Assembly (NCBI RefSeq): GCF_047121295.1
Contig: NZ_CP139447.1
Location: forward strand, 5,394,001 to 5,458,000
From: Longispora sp047121295
GTDB taxonomy: Bacteria; Actinomycetota; Actinomycetes; Mycobacteriales; Micromonosporaceae
Length of the DNA stretch: 64,000 bases
Direction: 5' to 3'
Under the pieces are notes generated by a model that saw nothing but the letters and a program-made list of their open reading frames with translations, was not told the origin of the DNA and made no database searches. Both the position numbers and the translations under genes were made by a program. Numbering within the stretch: position 1 is the stretch's first letter; each line of letters opens with the position of its first letter. This document shows positions 34,134 through 44,075 of this stretch, one piece after another.

Positions 34134-36995
34134 ATGAAACCGTCCAGCATCCTCGCCGCCACCGTCGGCGCCGTCCTCGTCGCCGGCACCCTCACGGCCG
34201 TCCTGACCACCGGGGCCCAGGCCGCCCCGGTCGGCGCCGGCAGCTACACGACCACCCCGGCCGGCCCGCTGCCGACCGGCTGCGGCGACCTGTCGACCAA
34301 CCCCCGGCAGTTCGTCACGGCCAACGCGCCGGCCGGACCGGTGCCGACCAACGACTGGTGGTCGAACATCCTGTTCAAGCGGACCGACTGCGCGTTCGGC
34401 GAGCCGCTGCACGCACACCCGGTCTCCTTCGACACGCTCCCGGGCGGGCTGGGCCTGTCGGCGAACACGACCCCGCAGATCAGCGGGACCAGCACCGGCG
34501 TCGGCGAGTACCACTTTCCCTACGTCCAGGACCTGCTCGTCGGGGTCGCCGGGCTGAACGCGCCGAGGGTCATGGTCGACGGCTGGACGGACTGGACGGT
34601 CAGTCCCTCCTGGACGGACGGCGCGCGCACCCTGCGGGCCACGATCGGCCACGGCCTGCCGTTCAGCTACTACCAGGTGACCGGCGGGAACGCGCAGCTC
34701 ACGGTGGCCGCGCCCCAGGTGTGGTCCAACTCCGGCCCGATGATCGGCTTCACGGCGAACGGGCACGAATACGCCGCCTACGCCCCGGCGGGCGCGACCT
34801 GGCAGGTCAACGGCGGCACGTTCACCTCCACGCTGGCCGGCCGGGACTACTTCTCCGTGCTCGCGCTGCCGCCCGGCGACCGGGCCGCGCTGGCCACGAG
34901 CCTCGGCAGGTACGCGCACAACCACGTCTCCGGCACCCGGGTGTCCTACGTCTACGCGCCGGCGACCAGCACCGTGACGACGACGTACGCGTTCGTCACC
35001 ACGCAGAAGGAGGCCGGGACCGCCGGCACCGTCGCCGCGCTCTACCCGCACCAGTGGCGGGCGCTGACCGGGGCGACCCCGCTGTCGAACAGCTACGTGT
35101 CGGCCCGGGGGCAGATGAAGGTCCTCGCCGGGATCGGCCAGTTCAGCACGGCCATGACGTTCCAGGGGGTGCTGCCGGAGATCCCGGCCGTCGCGGACGA
35201 CGCCGGACCGGACAGGGCGACTCTCGACGGGTACCTCGCGCAGGTCGCCGGCAACCCGGCCGACTTCCGGGGCGACGACACGTACTGGACCGGCAAGGGG
35301 CTCGGCCGGGCCGCCCGGATCGCGGAGCTCGCCGACCAGCTCGGCAACACCGGCACCCGGGACGCGGCGCTGAATGTCATCCGGACCCGGCTCACCGACT
35401 GGTTCACCGCCAGCCCCGGCAAGACGTCCCGACTGTTCTACTACGACCGGAACTGGGGCACCCTGATCGGCTACCCGGCCTCCTACGGGTCCGACCAGGA
35501 ACTCAACGACCACCACTTCCACTACGGGTACTTCGTCGCGGCGGCGGCCACGCTCGCCAAGTTCGACCCGCAGTGGGCGACGGGCGGGCAGTACGGCGGC
35601 ATGGTGGACCTGCTGATCCGGGACGCGGACAACTACGACCGCTCCGACGGCCGGTTCCCGTACCTGCGCGACTTCGACATCTACGCCGGGCACGACTGGG
35701 CCTCCGGGCACGGCTCGTTCGGCGCGGGCAACAACCAGGAGTCCTCCTCGGAGGGGATGAACTTCGCCAACGCCCTGATCCAGTGGGGTCAGGCCACCGG
35801 CAACACGGCGGTCCGCGACGCCGGGGTGTTCCTGTACACGACGCAGGCGGCGGCGATCCAGGAGTACTGGTTCGACAGCCGCGACGCCAACTTCCCGGCC
35901 GGGTTCGGCCACAAGACGGTCGGCATGGTGTGGGGCGACGGGGCCGCGTACGCGACGTGGTTCAGCGCCGAGCCGGAGATGATCCAGGGCATCAACATGC
36001 TGCCGGTGACCGGCGGGCACCTCTACCTCGGGAACAACCCCGGCTACGTCCGCGCCAACTACGCCGAGCTCGTCGCCAACAACGGCGGCGCGCCGGGCGT
36101 CTGGCAGGACATCCTGTGGGAGTTCCAGGCCCTCGGCGACGGGGACGCCGCGCTCGCGAACTTCCGGAACAACAGCGGCTTCACCAGCGAGGAGGGCGAG
36201 AGCAAGGCGCACACGTTCCACTGGATCCGGAACGTGGCCGCGCTGGGCAACGTCGACACCACGGTCACCGGGAACCATCCGATGTCGGCGGTGTTCACGA
36301 GGAACGGGGCCAGAACGTATGTGGCCGCGAACATCACGAGCGCGCCGGTCACGGTGACGTTCTCCGACGGGCACACCCTGGCCGTCGGGGCGGGGAGGAC
36401 GGCGACGAACGGGGCCTACACGTGGAGTGGGGGCAGCGCCGGCGGCGGAACGAATCCGACGCCGAGCCCGACGCCGGCACCCACCGCGTCGCCGAGCCCC
36501 AGCCCCAGCCCGAGTCCGAGTCCCACCGGCTCCCCGTCGAATTCGACGCTCTACCTGCGCGCCGACGGCACGCTGGGCAACCCGGCCCCGGCGGGCAGCG
36601 CGCAGATCGCCTCGGCCGGCGGGACGAACCACGACGGCGTACCCACGAATGCCACGGTCTTCGCCGCCTCCGGCCTGAACCTGACCCGCTCGGCCGGGAC
36701 CACCACCTTCGACCTGTTCGTCGACGCCGGCGGCACCGTGGCCAACGGCACCCAGGTCCGGGTGTCCTACGACCTGACCGGGGACGGCTCCTGGGACCGG
36801 GTCGAGACCTACCGCTACTTCGCCACAGACCCCGTTCCCGGCTGGGAGCACTACACCGCCTCGGTCGGCCTCTCCTCGGCCACCGGCACGCCAGGCGACC
36901 TGACCAACGGCCGCGTGCGGCTCGAGGTGTGGAACGCCATCGGCAACGGGCCCAGCACCGTGGGCACCGGCAACCAGTCCGTCATCCACCTCTAA
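34134..36995 (+). CDS. secreted GH81 endo-beta-1,3-glucanase
   Basis: 953 residues. Signal peptide 1-28 (ends GAQA), GH81 catalytic region to about 780: NDWWSNILF near the N-terminus, SYGSDQELNDHHFHYGYF (catalytic Asp and HxxH region) and NNQESSSEGMNFANAL (Glu residues of the inverting pair). A Pro/Thr/Ser linker then a C-terminal beta-rich domain (STLYLRADGTLGNPAPAG to the end) likely binding beta-glucan; its CBM family is not certain. Opens the operon that imports and hydrolyses the resulting laminari-oligosaccharides. Confidence 0.93.
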   Translation: MKPSSILAATVGAVLVAGTLTAVLTTGAQAAPVGAGSYTTTPAGPLPTGCGDLSTNPRQFVTANAPAGPVPTNDWWSNILFKRTDCAFGEPLHAHPVSFDTLPGGLGLSANTTPQISGTSTGVGEYHFPYVQDLLVGVAGLNAPRVMVDGWTDWTVSPSWTDGARTLRATIGHGLPFSYYQVTGGNAQLTVAAPQVWSNSGPMIGFTANGHEYAAYAPAGATWQVNGGTFTSTLAGRDYFSVLALPPGDRAALATSLGRYAHNHVSGTRVSYVYAPATSTVTTTYAFVTTQKEAGTAGTVAALYPHQWRALTGATPLSNSYVSARGQMKVLAGIGQFSTAMTFQGVLPEIPAVADDAGPDRATLDGYLAQVAGNPADFRGDDTYWTGKGLGRAARIAELADQLGNTGTRDAALNVIRTRLTDWFTASPGKTSRLFYYDRNWGTLIGYPASYGSDQELNDHHFHYGYFVAAAATLAKFDPQWATGGQYGGMVDLLIRDADNYDRSDGRFPYLRDFDIYAGHDWASGHGSFGAGNNQESSSEGMNFANALIQWGQATGNTAVRDAGVFLYTTQAAAIQEYWFDSRDANFPAGFGHKTVGMVWGDGAAYATWFSAEPEMIQGINMLPVTGGHLYLGNNPGYVRANYAELVANNGGAPGVWQDILWEFQALGDGDAALANFRNNSGFTSEEGESKAHTFHWIRNVAALGNVDTTVTGNHPMSAVFTRNGARTYVAANITSAPVTVTFSDGHTLAVGAGRTATNGAYTWSGGSAGGGTNPTPSPTPAPTASPSPSPSPSPSPTGSPSNSTLYLRADGTLGNPAPAGSAQIASAGGTNHDGVPTNATVFAASGLNLTRSAGTTTFDLFVDAGGTVANGTQVRVSYDLTGDGSWDRVETYRYFATDPVPGWEHYTASVGLSSATGTPGDLTNGRVRLEVWNAIGNGPSTVGTGNQSVIHL

Positions 36996-37006
36996 GGAAG
37001 GTCATC

Positions 37007-38260
37007 ATGCGTCGCGTCCTCGCCCCGCTCCTCGCGATCTGCCTGCTCGCCTCGGCAGCGGCGTGCAGCTCGGAGGCCTCGAAAGACGAGAAGGTCAAGC
37101 TCACCATCGGGCTCTTCGGCGACTTCGGCTTCAAGCCGCTGTACGAGGAGTACAAGGCCACCCACCCGAACATCCAGATCGAGGAGCGGGTCTCCGAGTA
37201 CGCCGCCCACCACCAGAACCTCACGGCGCACCTGGCCACGAACACCGGCGCGTCGGACATCGAGGCGATCGAGGTGGGCTACATCAGCCAGTTCACCGCG
37301 CAGCCGGGGAAGTTCCACAACCTGCTCTCCCTGGGCGCCGGGCCCTCGGAGAGCAGGTGGCTGCCGTGGAAGTGGCAGCAGGGGCTGTCCGGCGACGGGA
37401 AGTCCCTGGTCGGGCTCGGCACGGACGTGGGCGGCATGGCCATGTGCTACCGCAACGACCTGTTCGCGGCGGCCGGCCTGCCCACCGACCGCGACGCCGT
37501 GTCCAAGCTCTGGCCCACCTGGGCCGACTACGTGAAGGTCGGCAAGGAGTACAAGGCGCGCAAGCCCGATTCGGCCTTCTTCGAGAGCTCCGGCAACATG
37601 TTCCGCGCGATGGTGGAGCAGGGCTCCCAGGGCGTCTACGACAAGCAGAACAACCTGGTCGTGGACTCCAACCCGGGGGTGCGCGCCGCGTGGGACACCT
37701 CGGTGGACGCGATCAACGCCGGGATGTCGGCGAAGCTGACCGCCTGGACCCCGGAGTGGACGGCCGCGTTCGAGAAGGGCTCGTTCGCCACGATCGTCTG
37801 CCCGGCGTGGATGACCTCCTACATCCAGACCAACGCCAAGAACGCGTCCGGCAAGTGGGACGTGGCCGCGGTGCCGGGCGGGGCCGGCAGCATGGGCGGC
37901 ACGCACCTGACGCTGCCGAAGCAGGGCAGGCACCCGAAGGAGGCGTACGAGCTGATCTCCTGGCTCACCGCCCCCGCCCAGCAGGCCAAGGTGTTCAAGG
38001 CGACCGGCAACTTCCCGTCGACGCCGGAGCTGTACTCCAGCCCCGACATCACCGGCTTCACGAAGGACTTCTTCAACAACGCGCCGATCGGGCGGATCTT
38101 CTCCGACTCCGCGAAGGCCGTGAAGCCGCAGTACATGGGCCCGCGCACCGGGGACGTGTTCACCGCGATCGGGTCGGGCCTCGGCCGGATCGAGAACGGC
38201 CAGCAGAAGCCCGACGAGGCCTGGAAGCAGGTCCTGTCGGATGTGGCCAAGCTGAAATGA
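37007..38260 (+). CDS. ABC sugar transporter, solute-binding lipoprotein
   Basis: 417 residues, family 1 extracellular binding protein (CebE/ThuE-like). Lipoprotein signal LLASAAAC with the acylated Cys at about residue 20. KLTIGLFGDFGFKPLYEEY, DIEAIEVGYISQF and GGTHLTLPKQGRHPKEAYELISWL are typical. Aromatic-rich ligand side (WLPWKWQQ). Ribosome site AAGGAAGG; 12 bases after the glucanase gene, and its stop overlaps the permease start (ATGA). Likely binds laminari- or other beta-glucan oligosaccharides, inferred from neighbours. Confidence 0.93.
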   Translation: MRRVLAPLLAICLLASAAACSSEASKDEKVKLTIGLFGDFGFKPLYEEYKATHPNIQIEERVSEYAAHHQNLTAHLATNTGASDIEAIEVGYISQFTAQPGKFHNLLSLGAGPSESRWLPWKWQQGLSGDGKSLVGLGTDVGGMAMCYRNDLFAAAGLPTDRDAVSKLWPTWADYVKVGKEYKARKPDSAFFESSGNMFRAMVEQGSQGVYDKQNNLVVDSNPGVRAAWDTSVDAINAGMSAKLTAWTPEWTAAFEKGSFATIVCPAWMTSYIQTNAKNASGKWDVAAVPGGAGSMGGTHLTLPKQGRHPKEAYELISWLTAPAQQAKVFKATGNFPSTPELYSSPDITGFTKDFFNNAPIGRIFSDSAKAVKPQYMGPRTGDVFTAIGSGLGRIENGQQKPDEAWKQVLSDVAKLK

Positions 38261-39168
38261 GCGACCGCCTCTACCGCTGGGACCTGAGGGCCTCGCCGTA
38301 CCTGTACATCGCCCCGTTCTTCGTGCTCTTCGCGGCCTTCGGGGTGTTCCCGCTGCTCTACACGGCCTGGGTGTCCCTGCACGACTGGACGCTGCTGTCG
38401 GACGAGCACCCCTTCGTCGGGGTGGACAACTACCGGGAACTGTTCGGCGATCCGTACTTCTGGAACGCGCTCGGCAACACGCTCTCGATCCTGGTGCTGT
38501 CCACGGTCCCGCAACTGCTGTTCGCGCTGCTCCTGGCGCACCTGCTCAACCGGCCGCTGCGGGGCCAGACGTTCTTCCGGCTCGGGCTGCTGCTGCCGAA
38601 CGTCACCTCGGTGGTGGCGGTGGCGGTCATCTTCTCGCAGCTGTTCGGGAGGGACTTCGGGTTGATCAACGCCATCCTGGAGTCCCTCGGGGCGGGCCGG
38701 ATCGACTGGCAGAACGGCACGGCCAGCTCGCACGTCGCCATCGCCACGATGATCGTCTGGCAGTGGACCGGCTACAACTCGCTGATCTACCTGGCCGCGA
38801 TGAAGGCCGTGCCCCGGGAGCTCTACGAGTCGGCGACCCTCGACGGGGCCTCCAGCCTGCGACAGCTGACCGGGATCACCATCCCGATGATCCGGCCGAC
38901 GGTCATCTTCACCGTGGTGGTGTCCACGATCTACGGGCTGCAGGTGTTCGCCCAGCCCCAGCTGTTCGGGGGCGGCGGGCCGACCGGGATCACCGGGGGC
39001 AACGACCGGCAGTTCCAGACCCTTTCCCTGTATCTGTACGAGCACGCGTTCACGAAGGGCTTCCAGTTCGGGTACGCCTCGGCGACCGCCTGGGTGATGT
39101 TCGCCGTGATCGTGCTGGGCGCCGGGCTGAACTACCTGTTCGTCCGGAAGATCCGGGGCACGTCGTGA
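38257..39168 (+). CDS. ABC sugar transporter permease 1
   Basis: 303 residues with six membrane helices (YLYIAPFFVLFAAFGVFPLLY first). The EAA loop that contacts the ATPase reads YESATLDGASSLRQLTGITIPMIRP. MalF-type, CebF-like. 4-base overlaps on both sides. No ATPase gene is in the operon; like other actinomycete sugar importers it probably uses the shared MsiK ATPase encoded elsewhere. Confidence 0.94.
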   Translation: MSDRLYRWDLRASPYLYIAPFFVLFAAFGVFPLLYTAWVSLHDWTLLSDEHPFVGVDNYRELFGDPYFWNALGNTLSILVLSTVPQLLFALLLAHLLNRPLRGQTFFRLGLLLPNVTSVVAVAVIFSQLFGRDFGLINAILESLGAGRIDWQNGTASSHVAIATMIVWQWTGYNSLIYLAAMKAVPRELYESATLDGASSLRQLTGITIPMIRPTVIFTVVVSTIYGLQVFAQPQLFGGGGPTGITGGNDRQFQTLSLYLYEHAFTKGFQFGYASATAWVMFAVIVLGAGLNYLFVRKIRGTS

Positions 39169-39971
39169 CCCGCCGGCTGGTCTACCTGAGCCTGACGGCC
39201 GTGGTGTTCTTCTCGGCCTTCCCTCTGTACTTCAGCGTCGTCGTCGCCTCCTCGGACACCTCGGCGCTCAGCGGCGCGCGGCTGCTGCCGGGCACGCACC
39301 TGTGGGACAACGTCGTGCGGGTGTTCGACACCGTGCCGTTCGGGACGGCGATGCTCAACTCGGTGCTCGTGTCGTGCGCGATCACGGCCTCGGTGGTGCT
39401 GTTCTCCACCCTGGCCGGGTTCGCGTTCGCCCGGCTGCGGTTCAGGGGGCGCACCGCGTTCCTGGTGTTCGTCGTGGGCACGATGATGGTGCCGACCCAG
39501 CTGGGCATCATCCCGCTGTACATCCTGATGGCGAGGATCGAGTGGACGGACTCGCTCCGGGCGGTCGTGGTTCCCGCGCTGGTCAACGCCTTCGGGGTGT
39601 TCTTCATGACGCAATATCTCTCCGAGGCGCTGCCCAAGGAGCTGCTGGAGGCCGGCCGGATGGACGGCTGCTCCACCCAGCGGCTGTTCTGGCACGTGGT
39701 GCTGCCGGTGGCCCGGCCGGCGGCGTCCGTGCTCGGCATGCTCACGTTCCTGGCCGCCTGGAACGACTACTTCTGGCCGCTGGTCGTGCTGTCCTCGCCG
39801 GAGAACCACACGGTGCAGGTCACGCTGTCGCAACTGCGCAGCGGCTACGTCACCGACTACGCGCTCTCCCTGACCGGCACGGTGCTGGCCACCCTGCCGC
39901 TGCTCGTCGTGTTCGGCCTGCTCGGCAAACAGCTCATCGGAGGAATCATGCAGGGGGCGGTCAAAGGATGA
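39165..39971 (+). CDS. ABC sugar transporter permease 2
   Basis: 268 residues, MalG-type six-helix permease. EAA loop: LLEAGRMDGCSTQRLFWHVVLPVARP. GTG start overlaps the first permease TGA; its own TGA overlaps the GH1 start (ATGA). Forms the membrane channel with permease 1 for beta-glucan oligosaccharide import (substrate inferred). Confidence 0.94.
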   Translation: MTRRLVYLSLTAVVFFSAFPLYFSVVVASSDTSALSGARLLPGTHLWDNVVRVFDTVPFGTAMLNSVLVSCAITASVVLFSTLAGFAFARLRFRGRTAFLVFVVGTMMVPTQLGIIPLYILMARIEWTDSLRAVVVPALVNAFGVFFMTQYLSEALPKELLEAGRMDGCSTQRLFWHVVLPVARPAASVLGMLTFLAAWNDYFWPLVVLSSPENHTVQVTLSQLRSGYVTDYALSLTGTVLATLPLLVVFGLLGKQLIGGIMQGAVKG

Positions 39972-41296
39972 TCACTTTTCCGGAGGGTTTCGTGTGGGGG
40001 GCCGCCACGGCCGCCTACCAGATCGAGGGCGCGGTCGGCGCGGACGGGCGCGGACCATCCATCTGGGACACCTTCAGTCACACGCCGGGCAGGGTGGCCG
40101 GCGGGGACACCGGAGACGTGGCCTGCGACCATTTCCTCCGGTACGCCGAGGATGTCGCGCTGATGGCCGAGCTGGGCCTGCCGGCCTACCGGTTCTCCGT
40201 GTCCTGGGCCCGGGTCGCGCCCGACGGCCGGCGGCTCAACCCGCGCGGCCTGGACTTCTACGACCGCCTCGTCGACGAGCTGATCGCCACGGGGATCGAG
40301 CCGATCGTGACCCTCTACCACTGGGACCTCCCCCAGGCATGTGAGGACACCGGCGGCTGGACGGCCCGGGACACGGCCGAGCGGTTCGCCGACTACGCCG
40401 CAGCCACGCACGACCGGCTCGGCGACCGGGTGCCCACCTGGACCACCCTGAACGAGCCGTGGTGCTCGGCCTACCTCGGCTACGGCAACGGCGTGCACGC
40501 CCCCGGCCAGCGCGACCCCGGCAAGGCGTTCGCGGCAGTGCACCACCTGCTGCTCGCGCACGGGCTCGGCACCCAGGCGCTGCGGTCGGCCGGCGCGCGG
40601 TCGATCGGGCTCACCCTGAACCCGGCCTCCGTGTCCCCGGTGGACCCGGCCAACCCGGCCGACGTGGCCGCCGCGCGCCTGGTCGACGGGCTGCAGAACC
40701 GGATCTTCCTCGACCCGGTGCTGCGGGGGGAATATCCCGAGGACGTCGCGCACCTGGTCCGGGCGCACGTGCGCGACACCGACCTCAAGGTGATCTCCGA
40801 GCCGATCGACCTGCTCGGCGTCAACTACTACATGCCGCTCTACGTCCGCGCGCGGCCGGGCGCGACCGGCGGCGGCGAGGCCTACCCGGGCACCGCCGAC
40901 ATCGAGTTCCTGCCGGCGGAGGGGCCGGTGACCGAGATGGGCTGGCAGATCGAGCCCGCCGGCCTGACCCGGCTGCTCGAACGGATCGCCCGCGACTACC
41001 CCGGCACGCCGCTGATGATCACGGAGAACGGCGGGGCGTTCCCCGAGGGCACGGCCGACGCCGACCGGATCGCGTACCTCGACGGGCACCTGCGCGCGGC
41101 CGCCGACGCCATCGCCCGGGGGGTGGATCTGCGCGGCTATCTCGTATGGTCACTCCTGGACAACTTCGAGTGGGCCGAGGGCTACCGTAAGCGGTTCGGG
41201 ATCGTGCACGTCGACTACGACACGCAGCGCCGGGAGCCGAAGGACAGTGCCCTCTGGTACCGCGACGTGATCCGCCGGAACGGCCTGGAGGGCTAG
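39968..41296 (+). CDS. GH1 beta-glucosidase
   Basis: 442-residue cytoplasmic GH1 enzyme. FPEGFVWGAATAAYQIEGA at the N-terminus, acid/base Glu in TLNEPW (about 160-165), nucleophile Glu in ITENGGA, and the aglycone/glucose-binding SLLDNFEWAEGY. No signal peptide. As the last catabolic step it would split imported laminari-oligosaccharides to glucose, equivalent to BglC in the cellobiose operon of Streptomyces. Confidence 0.95.
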   Translation: MITFPEGFVWGAATAAYQIEGAVGADGRGPSIWDTFSHTPGRVAGGDTGDVACDHFLRYAEDVALMAELGLPAYRFSVSWARVAPDGRRLNPRGLDFYDRLVDELIATGIEPIVTLYHWDLPQACEDTGGWTARDTAERFADYAAATHDRLGDRVPTWTTLNEPWCSAYLGYGNGVHAPGQRDPGKAFAAVHHLLLAHGLGTQALRSAGARSIGLTLNPASVSPVDPANPADVAAARLVDGLQNRIFLDPVLRGEYPEDVAHLVRAHVRDTDLKVISEPIDLLGVNYYMPLYVRARPGATGGGEAYPGTADIEFLPAEGPVTEMGWQIEPAGLTRLLERIARDYPGTPLMITENGGAFPEGTADADRIAYLDGHLRAAADAIARGVDLRGYLVWSLLDNFEWAEGYRKRFGIVHVDYDTQRREPKDSALWYRDVIRRNGLEG

Positions 41297-41298
41297 AC

Positions 41299-42309
41299 AT
41301 GAACGCGTCACGGGGGCGGCCCACGCTGGAGCAGGTCGCGGCGCGGGCCGGCGTGTCGCGGGCGACCGTCTCGCGGGTGGTGAACGGCTCCACGTCGGTC
41401 GCCGGCCCGATTCGCGAGGCGGTGAACCGGGCGATCGGCGAACTCGGCTACGTGCCCAACCTCGCCGCCCGCAGCCTCGTCACCCAGCGCACCGACTCGA
41501 TCGCCCTCGTCCTCCCCGAGGCCGCGACCCGGGTGTTCTCCGACGACCAGTTCTTCCCCAGCGTCATCCGGGGCGTCAGCCAGGAGCTGGAGGCCGCCGA
41601 CAAGCAGCTCGTCCTGATGCTCGCCGGCTCCCCCGCCAGCCACGACCGCGTCGAGCGGTACGCGGCGGCCCGGCACGTCGACGGCGTGCTGTTCGCGTCC
41701 ATGCACGGCTCGGACCCGCTGCCGGGCAAGCTGGCCCGGATGGGCATCCCGGTGGTGTGCAGCGGCCGGCCGCTCGGCCCGGCCACCGTGCCGTACGTCG
41801 ACGTCGACCACATCGGCGGCGTCACGGCGGCCGTGCACCACCTGCTCGCCCTCGGCCGGACCCGGATCGCGACCATCGCCGGCCCGCAGGACATGGTCGC
41901 CGGCATCGACCGGCTCGCCGGCTACCGGGGCGCGCTGAAGGACTCCCCCAGCCGCTCCATCGTCGCCGTCGGCGACTTCACCCGGGAGTCGGGGGCGGTG
42001 GCGATGCGGCAACTCCTCGACGACGACCCCGCGCTCGACGCCGTCTTCGTCGCCTCGGACCTGATGGCGCACGGCGCGCTCGGCACGCTGCGCGAGGCGG
42101 GACGCCGCGTGCCGGAGGACGTGGCCGTGGTCGGCTTCGACGACATCGAACTCGCCCGGTACACCGATCCGCCGCTGACGACGGTGCGGCAACCGATCGT
42201 GGACATCGGGCGCGAGATGGCCCGGCAGGTGCTCCGGCTGGCGGCCGGCGAGCCGGCGGACCCGGCGATCGTGCTCCCCACGGAGCTGGTGGTCCGCCAG
42301 TCCGCCTGA
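41299..42309 (+). CDS. LacI-family repressor of the glucan operon
   Basis: 336 residues. LacI HTH: PTLEQVAARAGVSRATVSRVVNGS (8-31), hinge NLAARSLVTQRTDSIALVLPE, then the periplasmic-binding-like domain (GVSQELEAADKQLVLMLAG, VVGFDDIELARYTDPPLTTVRQP). Two bases after the GH1 stop. CebR-like; the GAGCGCTC-centred palindromes at 34007 and 34098 are the expected operators, with an oligosaccharide inducer. Confidence 0.94.
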   Translation: MNASRGRPTLEQVAARAGVSRATVSRVVNGSTSVAGPIREAVNRAIGELGYVPNLAARSLVTQRTDSIALVLPEAATRVFSDDQFFPSVIRGVSQELEAADKQLVLMLAGSPASHDRVERYAAARHVDGVLFASMHGSDPLPGKLARMGIPVVCSGRPLGPATVPYVDVDHIGGVTAAVHHLLALGRTRIATIAGPQDMVAGIDRLAGYRGALKDSPSRSIVAVGDFTRESGAVAMRQLLDDDPALDAVFVASDLMAHGALGTLREAGRRVPEDVAVVGFDDIELARYTDPPLTTVRQPIVDIGREMARQVLRLAAGEPADPAIVLPTELVVRQSA

Positions 42310-42457
42310 AGATCTTTTTCTGGTTACGGAGGAGCCTGACCGGCAACGCCGGCTCGTCGCGGGTGATCCGACACCAGCCTACCCGGGGAATCCTCGCGTG
42401 CAACTCGGGCGAACAGCCGTCGCGACCTGCGGTTTCCCGCCATTACAGTCGCTCCTC

Positions 42458-43903
42458 GTGACCGACGACAGCTGGATCCCCAGGTCCCTGGCCGCCAACC
42501 CCTCCGCCCCCGACGACCTCCTCCTCGCGATGGCCGCGACCGGTGACGAGAACACCCAACTGGCCCTGGCCGCCCCGCGCCGCTTCCGCCGACTCCGGCT
42601 CCCGGCCGCAGTCGCCGCCGCGTTGGCGGCGAGCCCGCACTGGCGGGTCCGCTCGGAGCTGACTGTGTGCGCCCACCTGCCCGACGACATCCTCATCCGG
42701 CTCGCCACCGACCCGGACCGGCGGGTCCGGGTCGGGGTCGTCGTCCGGCCCCAGGAGGTCATCGTGTCGCCGGACGAGCATGCCGCCCCGGAGGTGAACC
42801 GCTTCGCGCCTGAGGCGGCCTACGCCTCCCTGGTCCGCGACGACTGGTGCGTGCTCCAGGAGGAGTTCCTGCTCAGCCCCGATATCCCCGACCACCTGAA
42901 GCGGGAGATGGAACGGGAGCTGCTGCGCCGGCCGGACGCCAGGCTGCACGACGAGGTCCAGCTCAGGGTCGGCACCGACGCCGACGCGGCCGCCGCCCAC
43001 CGCCGGATGCTCGCCGGTCCGGACCCGGCGCGCCGCCGTGTGGCCCTGGCCAGCAGCCGGTTCCCGCCACCGGCCGACCTGGTCGCGGACCTACTCGCCG
43101 ACGACGCGACCCGGCTGCCGGCCATCGGCCGGGTGCCTCTGACGGCCGACCTCGCCCGGTCGCTCGCCACCGACGACGACCCCCGGGTCCGGGCCGCCGT
43201 CGCGGGGAATCCGACGCTTCCGCTGGAACTGCTCCGGGCGCTGGCCGCCGACTCGGACGAGACGGTGACCCGCGCGGTGCTGGAGCGCCCGCACGTGCCG
43301 CTCGACGTGCTCGACAGTCTCGACCGGACGATGGACACCGACGCCTACACCCGCGTGGTGGACTGGCTGTGGGCGGAGCGGCACGACCTGGCGCTGGTGG
43401 CCCGGTACGCGGGCTCGCGGCAGGTCCGCTACCGCCGGACCGTGGCCCGGATGCCCGGGTTGCCGGCCGAGCTGGTGGCCCGGCTGGCGGCCGACGAGGA
43501 CTACCCGGTCCGGCTGATCCTCACCGAGAACAACCGGGAGCACGTGCCCACCCCGGTACTGCTGGAGATCGTCCGGCGCTGGGACGGCTACACCGCAGCG
43601 CCGATGCTCCGCGATCCCCGGGTGCCGGACGAGGTGATCGACGAGCTGAGCAGGTCCGAGGACCCGGGGTTCCGGTGGCGGGTGTTCCACACCGGGCGGC
43701 TGAACCGGCACCAGCTGGCCCGGCTCGCCGACGACCCCGATCCGGCACTCGCCACCGCGGCGAACCCGCCCCCGCCGCCCAGCCCCGAAGAGTTCCGGGC
43801 CCGGCTCGACGACCCGTCGGTGAGCGTCCGCGACGCCGCCGCCCGGCACCCGGACCTGCCGGTGGACCTGATGTGGCGACTGTGGAGGCGGTTCACCGGC
43901 TGA
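42458..43903 (+). CDS. LRV/HEAT-like repeat protein
   Basis: 481 residues of leucine-rich-variant type repeats: units such as LPDDILIRLATDPDRRVRVGVV, ATDDDPRVRAAVAGNPTLPLELLRALAADSDETVTRAVLERPHVPLDVL and LPAELVARLAADEDYPVRLIL, each with VR-A and NP-LP-LL signatures. No signal peptide or catalytic motif. Such solenoids mediate protein contacts. GTG at 42458 (VTDDSWIPRSLAANPSAP) is preferred; the frame is open further upstream to 42398. Confidence 0.8.
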   Translation: MTDDSWIPRSLAANPSAPDDLLLAMAATGDENTQLALAAPRRFRRLRLPAAVAAALAASPHWRVRSELTVCAHLPDDILIRLATDPDRRVRVGVVVRPQEVIVSPDEHAAPEVNRFAPEAAYASLVRDDWCVLQEEFLLSPDIPDHLKREMERELLRRPDARLHDEVQLRVGTDADAAAAHRRMLAGPDPARRRVALASSRFPPPADLVADLLADDATRLPAIGRVPLTADLARSLATDDDPRVRAAVAGNPTLPLELLRALAADSDETVTRAVLERPHVPLDVLDSLDRTMDTDAYTRVVDWLWAERHDLALVARYAGSRQVRYRRTVARMPGLPAELVARLAADEDYPVRLILTENNREHVPTPVLLEIVRRWDGYTAAPMLRDPRVPDEVIDELSRSEDPGFRWRVFHTGRLNRHQLARLADDPDPALATAANPPPPPSPEEFRARLDDPSVSVRDAAARHPDLPVDLMWRLWRRFTG

Positions 43904-44075
43904 CCGATGACCGGCCGACCCACCGGTGAGGGCGGCCCACCGGCCGGTGGCTCCGGGGACCGACCCGGCGGGCCACGGTCGCGCCCGGGGCGGCTCCGCC
44001 GCCCCGGGCGGCACTCATCGGGCCCAGCCCACTAGCCCAGCGAACGGCCCACTGCCCCGGCCCGGTCCGGCTCGC

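Noticed and set aside
33954..36989. A 1011-codon open frame on the minus strand
   Set aside because: Lies opposite the GH81 gene, whose signal peptide, motifs and operon context are decisive; the frame has no motifs.
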